The notes beneath the pieces are model-generated. The model made no database searches and was not told the origin of the DNA. It saw only the letters and a program-made list of their open reading frames with translations. Below are positions 25,770-35,726 of a stretch of 64,000 nt of DNA, piece by piece. The translations under genes and the position numbers were made by a program. Positions within the stretch are counted from its first letter, which is position 1. Every line of letters starts with the position of its first letter. Origin of the DNA: UMGS1958 sp045542415 (GTDB lineage Bacteria; Bacillota; Clostridia; UBA1381); NCBI GenBank assembly GCA_045542415.1, contig JAZQKZ010000099.1, forward strand, positions 40,369-104,368, written 5' to 3'.

Positions 25770-26926
25770 TGCCATCTGAAAAGGGAACTGTTTTATATGT
25801 GGGCGGATTTGAAATGCCCGACAAAAATGCTGCAGCTCACAGGGTTTTGAATAATGGAAAAGCGTTGCGAGAATTGGGATATAATGTAGTGTTTCTTGGT
25901 ATCAGCCACAGTGCGACTGAATTAGTGAGTGAAATGTATCAAGGGTTTGAGTGCTGGTCTATACCGTATCCTAAAGGAAAAGTACAGTGGTTTAACTATT
26001 TGGTAAGCATAAAGACGTTGAAGAAAATTGCCGGTAAAATAGAGAATCTTAAAGGAATGATTTTCTATAATTATCAGTCAGTATGCCAGATGCGGGCGTT
26101 GGCTTATTGTCGGAGAAATAAGCTATGGAGTGCAGCGGATATTACGGAATGGTATCTTGCATCAAAGAAGAATCCGGTATTTTACGCAATAAAGCAGGCA
26201 GATACATCATTCAGAATGAGATATCTTAATAAAAAGGCGGATGGAATTATAGCAATCAGCAAATATCTGAATGATTATTATGTGAACAGTGGATGTAAAA
26301 ATGTGATACAGTTGCCGCCGTTAGTTGATCTGTCAGAAGATAAATGGATAAGAGAACCAATTGAAGAGAGAAAAAAAATCAAATTGGTGTATGCCGGAAG
26401 TCCGGGAGATATAAAAGATAACTGTATGATAGTTATAAGAGCTGTAAAACAGTTTAAAGACAAATTTGAATTGAATGTTTTAGGTATTGATACAGAATGG
26501 CTGATACAAAACGGTGCAGGAGATTATCTTGGAGATCACATAGTGGTTCATGGCAGAGTATCGCATAAAGAATGCCTGAAGCAAATAAAGGAAAGTGATT
26601 TTCAGATTTTTATCCGTCCTGATAATTTAGTGACCAGAGCCGGTTTTCCGACTAAGCTGGGAGAAAGCTTTGCTTGCGGAACCCCTGTGATAACAAATCT
26701 GAGCAGTAATATCGGGGATTACTTGATTGAAGGAAAGAATTCGTTTGTTATAGCGAAAGTATCCCCAAAAGCTCTTGAAGAATTATTATATAAGATTTTG
26801 CTTCTGACAAAGGATGAAATAATCGAAATGAAAAAGTTTTGTATTAATTATGATGCGTTTGATTATAGAAATCATTTAAAGTCAGTTAGTAGTTGGGAAC
26901 TTGAGATGAATAACATATACATTTAA
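25769..26926 (+). CDS. GT4-like glycosyltransferase
   Basis: Predicted GT-B glycosyltransferase of 385 residues. The N-terminus reads TVLYVGGFEMPDKNAAAHRV and the C-terminal donor region includes SPGDIKDNCMIVIRAVKQF and GFPTKLGESFACGTPVI (acidic residue in the GT4 position). It overlaps the epimerase stop by one base. No membrane segments. The sugar and linkage cannot be deduced. Confidence 0.75.
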   Translation: MPSEKGTVLYVGGFEMPDKNAAAHRVLNNGKALRELGYNVVFLGISHSATELVSEMYQGFECWSIPYPKGKVQWFNYLVSIKTLKKIAGKIENLKGMIFYNYQSVCQMRALAYCRRNKLWSAADITEWYLASKKNPVFYAIKQADTSFRMRYLNKKADGIIAISKYLNDYYVNSGCKNVIQLPPLVDLSEDKWIREPIEERKKIKLVYAGSPGDIKDNCMIVIRAVKQFKDKFELNVLGIDTEWLIQNGAGDYLGDHIVVHGRVSHKECLKQIKESDFQIFIRPDNLVTRAGFPTKLGESFACGTPVITNLSSNIGDYLIEGKNSFVIAKVSPKALEELLYKILLLTKDEIIEMKKFCINYDAFDYRNHLKSVSSWELEMNNIYI

Positions 26927-26947
26927 AAGACAATAGAGAGGGTTATT

Positions 26948-28138
26948 GTGATAAAGATAAATGGGACACAGAATAGCAAGGTTAAGGCTTTATTTGCATT
27001 TTTAATAATATGGTTGCCTGCACCTCCATTACAAGGCAATACAGTGTGTCGATTGCTATGTGTAGTGGTTCTTTTATGGTTATTATGGAAAAAAGCGAAA
27101 AACGGTACAGTTCCTATATACGTTTTAACAGGCTTGGTTTTGATAGGCGTTATGCTTACTGTAGGTTTTGCTGTTGGTGATAATATAAATCAACATATGG
27201 CTTTATATTTAGTGCTTTTATATACACTGTGTACAGCATATCTGTGTGATTTAGGTGAAGATATAGAAAGCTACGAATTTCTTATTCCTCTTACATTTAT
27301 AGCAATGACCGTTTGGAATATATTTACGATTAAAGCGCTTATAGCTAATCCGCATATCATGAGATATCTGGTAAAAAACAATTCGGGTTACGGTGGATTT
27401 GGTGTAGGGGGATATGGTCATGCCTATGGCTCTGTTTTACTGATACCGTTAGCGCTGGACTATACACTCAAAGAACAAAATAAAAAAAATAAAATTATTG
27501 CAGCTGCATATTTGACTACTACGGTTTATATGATTTTGAATTCAGGCTACCTGCTGTCTGTTTTGGCCATGGTATTGGGATTTGCTTATTACTTAATAAT
27601 GAGACGAACAGACAAAAACAATATAGGGTGGTTTTTACTGGTATTTGTATTATTACTGGTATTGTATATAAAAATGGAGGATATACTCTTATACTTAATA
27701 AATAGATTAGATGTTGGCGGAATGCGAATGAAGCTGGTAGAGATATATGAATTATTAAGCGAAGAGGGTGCGGCGGCAGATCTGGAAAAATCTTCAGTGT
27801 TCGGAACACGATATGAACGATATACCAGAGATTTGGCATTGATCTGGGATAGTCCAATTTGGGGAGTATTAACTCACATGAAGGTAGGAAAGCATTCCAC
27901 CTTATTAGATACGTTTGCTCAATTTGGTATTCCTGTGGGATGTTTATTTTGCTATACATTAGTCAAGCCGTTAAGACAGTCTCTGGGCAACAGCTTGATG
28001 TATTCCAGGATGGTGGGGGCCACTATTGCAGAATTGTTTTTTGTTTTGCTGTTTAATAATATAGCTATGGGAATGGGGATTTTGTATATATTGATTCCGG
28101 TATATTGTCTTTCGCACAAAGTAAAAAAAGAGATTTAA
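26948..28138 (+). CDS. Wzy-like polysaccharide polymerase (locus 1)
   Basis: Multi-spanning membrane protein of 396 residues with about ten or eleven hydrophobic stretches and one larger loop (about 250-310, containing GTRYERYTRDLALIWDSPIWG), the general shape of O-antigen/capsule polymerases. It should join lipid-linked repeat units on the outer face of the membrane. The start is a GTG at 26948 after AGAGAGGG. Sequence similarity among Wzy proteins is low, so the call rests on topology and position between transferases. Confidence 0.75.
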   Translation: MIKINGTQNSKVKALFAFLIIWLPAPPLQGNTVCRLLCVVVLLWLLWKKAKNGTVPIYVLTGLVLIGVMLTVGFAVGDNINQHMALYLVLLYTLCTAYLCDLGEDIESYEFLIPLTFIAMTVWNIFTIKALIANPHIMRYLVKNNSGYGGFGVGGYGHAYGSVLLIPLALDYTLKEQNKKNKIIAAAYLTTTVYMILNSGYLLSVLAMVLGFAYYLIMRRTDKNNIGWFLLVFVLLLVLYIKMEDILLYLINRLDVGGMRMKLVEIYELLSEEGAAADLEKSSVFGTRYERYTRDLALIWDSPIWGVLTHMKVGKHSTLLDTFAQFGIPVGCLFCYTLVKPLRQSLGNSLMYSRMVGATIAELFFVLLFNNIAMGMGILYILIPVYCLSHKVKKEI

Positions 28139-28165
28139 GATATATGAAAAAAAGAGGTATGTGAT

Positions 28166-29314
28166 ATGCGAATACTGAATATAAGTTTAAACTGTACTTT
28201 TACATATGGATTGGGATATCAGGAGAATTTGTTGCCTGAGTATCAGAAAAAGCTGGGACATGATGTAACGCTGATTACATCTGATTTAATGAGAGATGCG
28301 GATGGAAACGTGGTGGTAGTTGAACCGGGAGAGAGCATTTTGGAAAATGGCGTGAGATTGGTGAGAATTCATACTCCAAGTTTTTTTTCTCGTATCGGGT
28401 ATTATCCGCAGATTGGTAAACTGATAGAAAAATATAAGCCGGATTTGATTTTTGCTCATAATTTGTGTACTATGATACCGGCACAGGCTATCAAATATAA
28501 AAAGAAGCACCCGAATGTAATACTTATATCAGACAATCACCAGGATGCGGGCAATGGAGGCAGACCGGGGATTATAACAAAACTGACATATCAGCGTTAT
28601 AAATTACACTGGAAATCATGGATTAAGCATTTCTACAAGATTTATGGCACTACTGCATGGAGAAAGGATTACGCGCATGAGAAATATGGAATACCACACG
28701 ATAAGCTTGATACATTGCTGATGGGTGTGGATACTGACAGGCTGCCGGAGGATTTTAAAAAAGTCCGGGCAGATGTGCGTAGTAAGTTAAACATACCGGA
28801 GTCTTCTTTTGTATTTGTAAATGGCGGTAAGCTGCATAAAGAGAAGCTGATTGTTGAAACTTTATCTGCTTTTGTCAAAATGGGCCGACCTGATGCGCAC
28901 ATTATTTTATTTGGTAAATTATTTGATGATGTGCAAGAGGAAGTTTTAGAGTTTGTAAACGCTAATGATAATATTCATTATTTAGGTTTTATAGCAGGAA
29001 ATGATGTAAAAAAATATCTTATTGCATCAGATTTCGGTGTTTTCCCCGGACGTCACTCGGTAATATGGGAGGAAGCAATCGGATGTGGATTACCATGTAT
29101 ATTTGGCAAATATCCCGGAAGTAATCATATGGATATTTGCGGAAATGCATTCCTTTTTGATGATCCTCAGGAGGAAGATATTTTAGCGATTATGAAAAAA
29201 ACGGTTGAAGATGAAGAGTATTATAGAACCTTGAAAGGCAATGCGATAAAGGCGTCTGACAGTTTATCATATTACACTATCGCTAAAAAGTCTTTAGAAG
29301 GATGTGATAAATAA
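28166..29314 (+). CDS. GT4 family glycosyltransferase
   Basis: GT-B enzyme of 382 residues. N-terminus MRILNISLNCTFTYGLGYQE, with an acceptor-side motif LIFAHNLCTMIPAQAIKYK. The C-terminal half has VNGGKLHKEKL and the donor-binding Glu in SVIWEEAIGCGLPCIFG. AAGAGG precedes the start. The end overlaps the earliest possible start of the next gene, so they are coupled. Confidence 0.8.
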   Translation: MRILNISLNCTFTYGLGYQENLLPEYQKKLGHDVTLITSDLMRDADGNVVVVEPGESILENGVRLVRIHTPSFFSRIGYYPQIGKLIEKYKPDLIFAHNLCTMIPAQAIKYKKKHPNVILISDNHQDAGNGGRPGIITKLTYQRYKLHWKSWIKHFYKIYGTTAWRKDYAHEKYGIPHDKLDTLLMGVDTDRLPEDFKKVRADVRSKLNIPESSFVFVNGGKLHKEKLIVETLSAFVKMGRPDAHIILFGKLFDDVQEEVLEFVNANDNIHYLGFIAGNDVKKYLIASDFGVFPGRHSVIWEEAIGCGLPCIFGKYPGSNHMDICGNAFLFDDPQEEDILAIMKKTVEDEEYYRTLKGNAIKASDSLSYYTIAKKSLEGCDK

Positions 29315-29315
29315 T

Positions 29316-30446
29316 ATGGTAAAAAGGATATTGTTTTACTATACCAAATTTAACATTGGTGGTGCAGAACGTTCGTTAGCACGAATGATGAATGCTCTGT
29401 GCCAAAAAGGACATAGTGTAGTTCTGCTGACAAGGTATGGGGGAGGTACATGTGAATCCATGTTGGATTCTCGTGTAAAGCATATCTGCCTGACTTCCAA
29501 CAATGATTTTTGTGAAAAGAGTGGTGTTGCAGCGGTATTTGGCAGATGTTTCGCTACAATAGAACGGGTATGGAATTGCATTAAGCTTTATATAAGACGG
29601 GAAAAATTTGATCTGGTTGTTCTTGGATCACAGGGAATGTCGCCTGTGCTGCCGCTACGGCTGTTTCGGGTGGATAAAGTTGTGAAATGTATCAGAAATG
29701 ATTTATCAAAATGCTATGGCAGAGATGCCGGCATTCGGGTTATTAAGAAATATAAGGATATAGTAGATAATTATTTATGTGTATCGGGAACGGCAAAAGA
29801 ATCATTGGATTGTATAATACCTGAGGTTGCAGAAAAATCAATTGTATACTATAATTTTCTGAATACTGCAGATATGAAAAGTAAGATATCGGCTGCAGTA
29901 AATCCATTTGCTGATGATCATAAGATTCATATTGTTACAGTATGCCGTGTTGCAGATAAGGCAAAGGGCGTATTTCGTATGTTGGATGTGTGTGAAAGAC
30001 TTTTGAAAGCCGGATACCCGGTAAAGTGGTATGTTGTTGGTGACGGAGAGGATCATGAAAAGCTAAAAAGTGAAGTTATCAGGCGTAACATGGATGATTT
30101 CTTTATTTTAACAGGAAGAAAAGACAATCCTTTCGGATATTATGCACATGCGGATCTTGTGGCAGTACTGTCATATTATGAAGGTCTGTGTGGTGTGGTT
30201 AACGAGGCAAAAGTTTCCGGAGCAGCAGTGATAGCAACAGAGTTTTCAGGAATATATGAACAGTTGCAACATGGCGTTAATGGTTGGATTGTGGAGAACG
30301 ATGAGGAATCTATCTATGAAGGGATGGCTTATTTGCTTGATCATCAGGATGTCTTGTCAACCTTGCGCAATACAACATATCCTCCGGAGATACTTGAGGA
30401 TGAATATAAATTGGAAAAGTTATATAAATTGTTAGGATGGGAGTAA
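29316..30446 (+). CDS. GT4 family glycosyltransferase
   Basis: GT-B enzyme of 376 residues with the N-terminal glycine loop FNIGGAERSLARMMNAL, typical of GT4 proteins, then the donor half VCRVADKAKGVFRMLDVC, VVGDGEDHEKL and LSYYEGLCGVVNEAKVSGAAVI, which contains the EX7E-like glutamates. The start at 29316 (MVKRILFYY) follows GAAGG; a GTG at 29304 is the alternative. It lies directly after the previous transferase. Confidence 0.82.
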   Translation: MVKRILFYYTKFNIGGAERSLARMMNALCQKGHSVVLLTRYGGGTCESMLDSRVKHICLTSNNDFCEKSGVAAVFGRCFATIERVWNCIKLYIRREKFDLVVLGSQGMSPVLPLRLFRVDKVVKCIRNDLSKCYGRDAGIRVIKKYKDIVDNYLCVSGTAKESLDCIIPEVAEKSIVYYNFLNTADMKSKISAAVNPFADDHKIHIVTVCRVADKAKGVFRMLDVCERLLKAGYPVKWYVVGDGEDHEKLKSEVIRRNMDDFFILTGRKDNPFGYYAHADLVAVLSYYEGLCGVVNEAKVSGAAVIATEFSGIYEQLQHGVNGWIVENDEESIYEGMAYLLDHQDVLSTLRNTTYPPEILEDEYKLEKLYKLLGWE

Positions 30447-30450
30447 TACG

Positions 30451-31266
30451 ATGAGTCAACAACTGGAAAAAATGTCTTCTGAAGAAGTAAAACGCGTGCA
30501 GATTGGGATTCTCGATTATGTTGATCAGTATTGCCGTGAGCATGGAATCAAATATTGGATTGATTATGGTACATTGTTAGGTGCGGTACGTCATGGGGGA
30601 TATATTCCCTGGGATGATGATATTGATATCAGTATGCTGCGCAGTGATTATGAAAAATTCAAACAGAGCTTTAATGCTTCCGGTGAACAGAGATATCAGT
30701 TTATTTGTGTTGATAATTATCCGGCCTTTCACAATATTATCGGAAAGGTTCTGGATACCAATACCGTTCTTTATGAGCCGGCGGTTAACGGTGTGAAATT
30801 AGCTGTAAATATAGATATATCCATATTGGATAATGCACCGGATAACGATAGGGCAATTAAAAACATTTATAATAAATATAATCTTTATCGCTATTTTCAT
30901 CATGTACAAAGCGGCTTGTACAGTTCACGCTTATCGAGAGTAAAGTTAGCTGTATCAAAGGTGCTTCATCTTTTATTTAAATTACTTCCGGAAAATTATT
31001 TCGTGAAAAAGCAAATAAAAAGTATGAGCAGATATGCGAATACAGACACAGATAAGGTGGCTAATTTTACCCAGCGAAAGTGGTGGGTTTATAATAAATC
31101 CGCCTTTACAAGTACAGTTCCGATAGAGTTTGAAGGTAAAACCTATACTGCTCCTTCGGATTATAAGGGATGGCTTAGAACCTGTTATGGAGATTATATG
31201 ACACTTCCTCCTGTAGAGGAACGAATAACCCATCATGATTATGCGGCATATAAAGTTGTTGAGTGA
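30451..31266 (+). CDS. LicD family phosphotransferase (locus 1)
   Basis: LicD-domain protein of 271 residues. The family moves phosphocholine, or other alditol/choline phosphates, from a CDP-donor to a surface glycan. The diagnostic metal/nucleotide motif DYGTLLGAVRHGGYIPWDDD (about residues 37-56) is intact. A C-terminal YGDYMTLPPVEERITHHDY is also conserved. It begins 4 bases after the upstream transferase. No choline-activation gene (LicC) is near; the TagD homologue at 51591 in the second locus could provide CDP-glycerol. Confidence 0.88.
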   Translation: MSQQLEKMSSEEVKRVQIGILDYVDQYCREHGIKYWIDYGTLLGAVRHGGYIPWDDDIDISMLRSDYEKFKQSFNASGEQRYQFICVDNYPAFHNIIGKVLDTNTVLYEPAVNGVKLAVNIDISILDNAPDNDRAIKNIYNKYNLYRYFHHVQSGLYSSRLSRVKLAVSKVLHLLFKLLPENYFVKKQIKSMSRYANTDTDKVANFTQRKWWVYNKSAFTSTVPIEFEGKTYTAPSDYKGWLRTCYGDYMTLPPVEERITHHDYAAYKVVE

Positions 31267-31272
31267 GTGAGT

Positions 31273-32484
31273 ATGAAAATTTTACAGATTAACATAACAA
31301 GAAACAGTGGAAGTACCGGAAAAATTCTTGATAGAATACATGAAATTGCTATTGATGAAGGACATCAGTCTTATGCATTAACATGCAATTGTAACGGTAA
31401 GATTCCGCAAAACACATATGTGATGCATAAGGGGCCCCTTATATGGATTATGAGATGGATTCTTTTTGTATCTCGTATTACGGGATTGAACGGATACAGA
31501 TTTAAGCGCAAAACAAAAAAAGCGCTTAAATGGATTGATTCGATTAAACCGGATGTAATCCATTTACATAATATTCACGGTGATTGGCTGAATGTTGAAC
31601 AGTTATTTGCATATGTTCGGGAACAGCAGATTCCATTGGTTTGGACTATTCATGATTGTTGGAGCTTTACCGGAAGGTGTTCTTACTTTGACAAGTACGG
31701 ATGTGAAAAGTGGAAGACGGGATGTAGAAAATGCGTTGATTATAAAGTGTATCCAACTACATATTTTTTTGATTTTTCAAAGAAGATGCACAAGGATAAA
31801 AAGAGGATGTTTACCGGTTTAAAGAATGTGTCATTGGCAGTGCCTTCATTCTGGTTAAAGGGTATTGTAGAGCAGTCTTTTATGGGAGAATATCCCGTAC
31901 AAGTCGTACATAACGGGATTGATATAAATGTATTTTGGCCGGATCCGGAGCCTTTTTTTGAAGAGTATCAGAACAAGTTCATAATACTTGGTGTGGCGAA
32001 TTCCTGGTCTGACAGAAAGGGACTCTCGGATTTTATAAAATTAGATAAGCTTATTGATCACAATAAATTCCGGATTGTGTTGGTTGGTCTTAATGACAGA
32101 CAGCTTAGCGTGCTGCCGCCTACTATTACAGGAATGAAAAAAACGGATACACAGGACGATTTGCGAAGACTGTATTCTCAGGCAGGATGCTTAGCTAATA
32201 TGAGTATGCAGGAGACATTCGGAATGACAACAATTGAGGCTATGGCATGCGGTACGCCTGTAGTTGCCTATAATCGTACTGCGGTTCCTGAGCCGGTTAC
32301 CGAACAGACCGGTATCGTGGTGAAGAATAATACACCGGATGAAGTGTATTCTGCAATTCAGACTATAGCACAAGGCGGATTTTTTTCGGAGGATTGTCGC
32401 AGACGGGTATTGGATATGTATGATTATCGGAAAGTATTTCATAAATATATAGATATGTATCATAATGCAGTGCATGAGTGTTAG
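31273..32484 (+). CDS. GT4 family glycosyltransferase
   Basis: GT-B enzyme of 403 residues. It contains HLHNIHGDWLNVEQLF and VWTIHDCWSFTGRCSYFDKYGC, a cysteine-rich motif (C..C..W..GC..C) seen in one GT4 subgroup, then VHNGIDINVFWP and the donor site MSMQETFGMTTIEAMACGTPVV. The start at 31273 follows the LicD stop almost immediately (TGAGTGAGTATG). A GTG two codons earlier is possible. Confidence 0.84.
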   Translation: MKILQINITRNSGSTGKILDRIHEIAIDEGHQSYALTCNCNGKIPQNTYVMHKGPLIWIMRWILFVSRITGLNGYRFKRKTKKALKWIDSIKPDVIHLHNIHGDWLNVEQLFAYVREQQIPLVWTIHDCWSFTGRCSYFDKYGCEKWKTGCRKCVDYKVYPTTYFFDFSKKMHKDKKRMFTGLKNVSLAVPSFWLKGIVEQSFMGEYPVQVVHNGIDINVFWPDPEPFFEEYQNKFIILGVANSWSDRKGLSDFIKLDKLIDHNKFRIVLVGLNDRQLSVLPPTITGMKKTDTQDDLRRLYSQAGCLANMSMQETFGMTTIEAMACGTPVVAYNRTAVPEPVTEQTGIVVKNNTPDEVYSAIQTIAQGGFFSEDCRRRVLDMYDYRKVFHKYIDMYHNAVHEC

Positions 32485-32517
32485 TATTTATTATAACATT
32501 GGTAGGAGGGTTTATAT

Positions 32518-33300
32518 ATGAAAGTTGTATTGCTTGCCGGAGGTTTTGGAACACGCATCTCAGAAGAATCTGTTTTAAAGCCGAAGCCGATGATAGAAAT
32601 CGGTGAGAAGCCTATTATTTGGCATATTATGAAGGAGTATAGCCTCTATGGCTTTAATGATTTTATTATTTGTGCCGGATACAAACAAAATGTAATAAAG
32701 GAATGGTTTGCAAATTACTTTTTATACAACAGCGATATTACTTTTAACTATGACGGAAAAAAATGTGAAACTATAGTTCATCGGCAACATTGCGAACCCT
32801 GGAAGGTTACAGTGGTAGATACCGGTCTTAATACAATGACCGGCGGACGCATTAAGCGAATTCAGCAATATGTTGGGAATGAGCCTTTTATGATGACTTA
32901 TGGCGATGGCGTCTGTGATGTTGATATTCAGGAACTTTTACAATTTCACAAAAGTCACGGGAAGATTGCAACTCTTACTGCGGTCAGACTTGATCAAAGC
33001 AAAGGGGTGCTTGATATCGGAGGAGACAATGCAGTTAAATCATTCAGAGAAAAAAATCTCTCTGATGGCGCCCCGATAAATGCTGGATATATGGTTCTCA
33101 ATCCTGAAATTTTCGACTACATAGAGGGCGATGAAACTGTATTTGAAAGAGAACCGTTGGAGCGGCTGGCATCAGAGGGTCAACTTATGTCCTATCTGCA
33201 CAGAGGTTTTTGGCAGTGCATGGATAATAAACGTGAGATGGATATGCTAAATAAACTTTTGAAAAATGGAACAGCACCATGGAAAAAATGGGAGGATTAA
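32518..33300 (+). CDS. rfbF: Glucose-1-phosphate cytidylyltransferase
   Basis: RfbF/DdhA, 260 residues, makes CDP-glucose from CTP and glucose-1-phosphate, the first step of CDP-3,6-dideoxyhexose synthesis. Signature LLAGGFGTRISEESVLKPKP with the pyrophosphorylase loop, then MIEIGEKPIIWHIMK and MTYGDGVCDVDI. A strong GGAGGG ribosome site precedes it. A DdhB homologue begins 4 bases past its stop and a DdhC homologue follows. Confidence 0.95.
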   Translation: MKVVLLAGGFGTRISEESVLKPKPMIEIGEKPIIWHIMKEYSLYGFNDFIICAGYKQNVIKEWFANYFLYNSDITFNYDGKKCETIVHRQHCEPWKVTVVDTGLNTMTGGRIKRIQQYVGNEPFMMTYGDGVCDVDIQELLQFHKSHGKIATLTAVRLDQSKGVLDIGGDNAVKSFREKNLSDGAPINAGYMVLNPEIFDYIEGDETVFEREPLERLASEGQLMSYLHRGFWQCMDNKREMDMLNKLLKNGTAPWKKWED

Positions 33301-33304
33301 GTTT

Positions 33305-34354
33305 ATGTTTGACTTGTCATTCTATAAAGATAAAAAAGTGTTCATAACCGGTCACACCGGATTTAAAGGCTCGTGGCTGTGTAAAATGCTTATAAATGCC
33401 GGGGCGGAGATAACCGGTTATTCTTTGGAGCCGCCGACAACTCCATCGTTGTTTGAGATTGCAGAGATTGAAAAAGATATAACCTCGGTTATCGGGGATA
33501 TTCGTGATTATAAATTGCTTAAGGCAGCATTTGATGCTGCACAGCCGGAAATTGTGTTGCATCTGGCAGCCCAGCCGATAGTTCGTGACAGCTATAAGGA
33601 TCCGGCTTATACATACGAAACGAATGTTATGGGCACAGTGAATATTTTGGAATGTGTGCGTAATTCCGATTGTGTAAAATCATTTTTAAATGTAACCACG
33701 GATAAAGTATATCTGAACAAAGAATGGGATTGGGGATATCGTGAGAACGAGGAGCTTGACGGATATGACCCATATTCGAATTCGAAGTCCTGTTCGGAGC
33801 TTGTGACACATTCTTATAAAAATAGCTTTTTTAACAATGGTGTTTCAATTTCGACAGCAAGAGCCGGAAATGTGATAGGCGGAGGAGATTTTGCGAATGA
33901 CAGAATTATCCCTGACTGTATAAGGGCGGCAATTGAAAAACAGGATATAATTGTGCGAAATCCATTTTCGACAAGACCATATCAACATGTATTGGAACCG
34001 TTATATGCATATCTGATGATAGCAGCCAAGCAGTATGAAGATGGTAGCTATGCAGGTTGGTACAATGTAGGTCCGGATGATGCGGACTGTTTCCAGACCG
34101 GAGCATTGGTTGACTTGTTTGTCTCTAAGTGGGGAGAAAATATGAAATGGATAAACAAGTATGACGGCGGTCCGCATGAAGCGAATTTTTTGAAGCTTGA
34201 TTGCTCAAAACTTAAAGCAACATTTGGCTGGAAACCGCGTTGGAATCTGGCAGATGCTGTTGAAAAGGTGGTTGAGTGGAGTAAATGCTGGATAAACGGT
34301 GGAAATGTATGTGAGTGCATGGACAGGCAGATAAGAGAATTTTTGAGTACATAA
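33305..34354 (+). CDS. rfbG: CDP-glucose 4,6-dehydratase
   Basis: RfbG/DdhB, 349 residues, SDR enzyme converting CDP-glucose to CDP-4-keto-6-deoxyglucose. NAD motif TGHTGFKGSWL is the typical RfbG variant. The active-site TTDKVY and DPYSNSKSCSEL (Tyr and Lys) are intact. The start at 33305 uses GGGAGG located inside the end of rfbF; an earlier frame start at 33266 would overlap rfbF. It is the second enzyme of the CDP-dideoxyhexose branch. Confidence 0.94.
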   Translation: MFDLSFYKDKKVFITGHTGFKGSWLCKMLINAGAEITGYSLEPPTTPSLFEIAEIEKDITSVIGDIRDYKLLKAAFDAAQPEIVLHLAAQPIVRDSYKDPAYTYETNVMGTVNILECVRNSDCVKSFLNVTTDKVYLNKEWDWGYRENEELDGYDPYSNSKSCSELVTHSYKNSFFNNGVSISTARAGNVIGGGDFANDRIIPDCIRAAIEKQDIIVRNPFSTRPYQHVLEPLYAYLMIAAKQYEDGSYAGWYNVGPDDADCFQTGALVDLFVSKWGENMKWINKYDGGPHEANFLKLDCSKLKATFGWKPRWNLADAVEKVVEWSKCWINGGNVCECMDRQIREFLST

Positions 34355-34366
34355 TGGAGGTTCACA

Positions 34367-35710
34367 ATGTTTAGTAATATGACAGAGGCGGAGGCTCGCA
34401 ATAAAATAAAAGCGATGGTAGCTGAATACTACCATACATATATGGAAAATAAAAAACATTTTGAAGAGGGCGACAGGATAAGCTATGCCTCAAGGGTATT
34501 TGACGAAAAGGAAATGTGTGCGCTTACGGATGCTACGTTGGATTTCTGGCTCACAACGGGGCGTTTTGCAGATGAGTTCGAAAAGGAATTTGCAAAATGG
34601 ATTGGTGTGAAATATGCTCACCTTGTAAACAGCGGTTCCTCAGCAAATCTTATTGCTTTTACAGCGCTTACAGCACCTGAACTTGGTGAGAGACAGATTA
34701 AAAGAGGCGATGAGGTGATAACTGTAGCTTGTGGATTTCCTACGACTGTAACACCTATAATTCAGTATGGTGCAGTCCCGGTATTTGTTGATGTGACAGT
34801 TCCACAGTACAATATTGATGTAACACAGCTTGAGACTGCACTTTCAGAAAAAACAAAGGCAGTTATGATAGCTCATACGCTGGGAAATCCGTTTGACTTA
34901 AAGGCTGTAAGAGAATTTTGTGATAAGCATAATTTATGGCTTGTTGAGGATAATTGTGATGCTCTTGGTTCACAATATACGATTGATGGTGAAACAAAGT
35001 TTACCGGTACATGGGGAGACATAGGAACAAGTAGTTTCTACCCACCCCATCATATGACAATGGGTGAGGGCGGATGCGTTTATACAAATAATCCGTTGCT
35101 TCACAGAATGATATTATCATACCGTGATTGGGGACGTGACTGCATATGTCCGTCAGGAAGGGATAACTTCTGCGGACATCGTTTTGATGGTCAGTACGGA
35201 GAATTGCCCCCGGGGTATGATCATAAGTATGTATATAGCCATTTTGGATATAACCTTAAGGTAACGGATATGCAGGCAGCTATAGGTTGTGAGCAGCTCA
35301 AAAAGTTCCCATCATTTATTGAGCGTCGCAGATATAACTGGAACAAGCTTCGAAAAGCACTCGAATGTGTGTCCGATAAGCTTATACTTCCTGAACCGGC
35401 GCAAAACAGTAGTCCGTCATGGTTCGGATTCCTTATTTCGGTTAAGGCAGAAAGTGGTCTTGACAGAAATAAGATAACACGCTATATAGAGGAACATAAT
35501 ATCCAGACACGTTTATTGTTTAGCGGTAATCTTATAAAACACCCATGCTTTGATCAGATGCGTGGCGGAGATGGTTATCGTGTAATTGGTGATTTATCAT
35601 GCACGGATTATATTATGAATAATACATTCTGGATTGGTGTATATCCGGGAATGACGGATGAAATGATTGATTATATGGTAAAGATTATAATCGAAGCAGT
35701 TAATAACTGA
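34367..35710 (+). CDS. rfbH: CDP-4-keto-6-deoxyglucose-3-dehydrase
   Basis: RfbH/DdhC (E1), 447 residues, PLP/PMP- and iron-sulfur-dependent C3 dehydrase. The aminotransferase-like fold has histidine in place of the PLP lysine: GTSSFYPPHHMTMGEGG, with His228 and His229. Downstream cysteines (CICPSGRDNFCGHRFDG region) match the Fe-S ligand segment. Normally E1 works with the reductase E3 (DdhD/AscD), which is not found in this window. It lies 12 bases after rfbG. Confidence 0.94.
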   Translation: MFSNMTEAEARNKIKAMVAEYYHTYMENKKHFEEGDRISYASRVFDEKEMCALTDATLDFWLTTGRFADEFEKEFAKWIGVKYAHLVNSGSSANLIAFTALTAPELGERQIKRGDEVITVACGFPTTVTPIIQYGAVPVFVDVTVPQYNIDVTQLETALSEKTKAVMIAHTLGNPFDLKAVREFCDKHNLWLVEDNCDALGSQYTIDGETKFTGTWGDIGTSSFYPPHHMTMGEGGCVYTNNPLLHRMILSYRDWGRDCICPSGRDNFCGHRFDGQYGELPPGYDHKYVYSHFGYNLKVTDMQAAIGCEQLKKFPSFIERRRYNWNKLRKALECVSDKLILPEPAQNSSPSWFGFLISVKAESGLDRNKITRYIEEHNIQTRLLFSGNLIKHPCFDQMRGGDGYRVIGDLSCTDYIMNNTFWIGVYPGMTDEMIDYMVKIIIEAVNN

Positions 35711-35726
35711 TATAAGGGGAATTAGA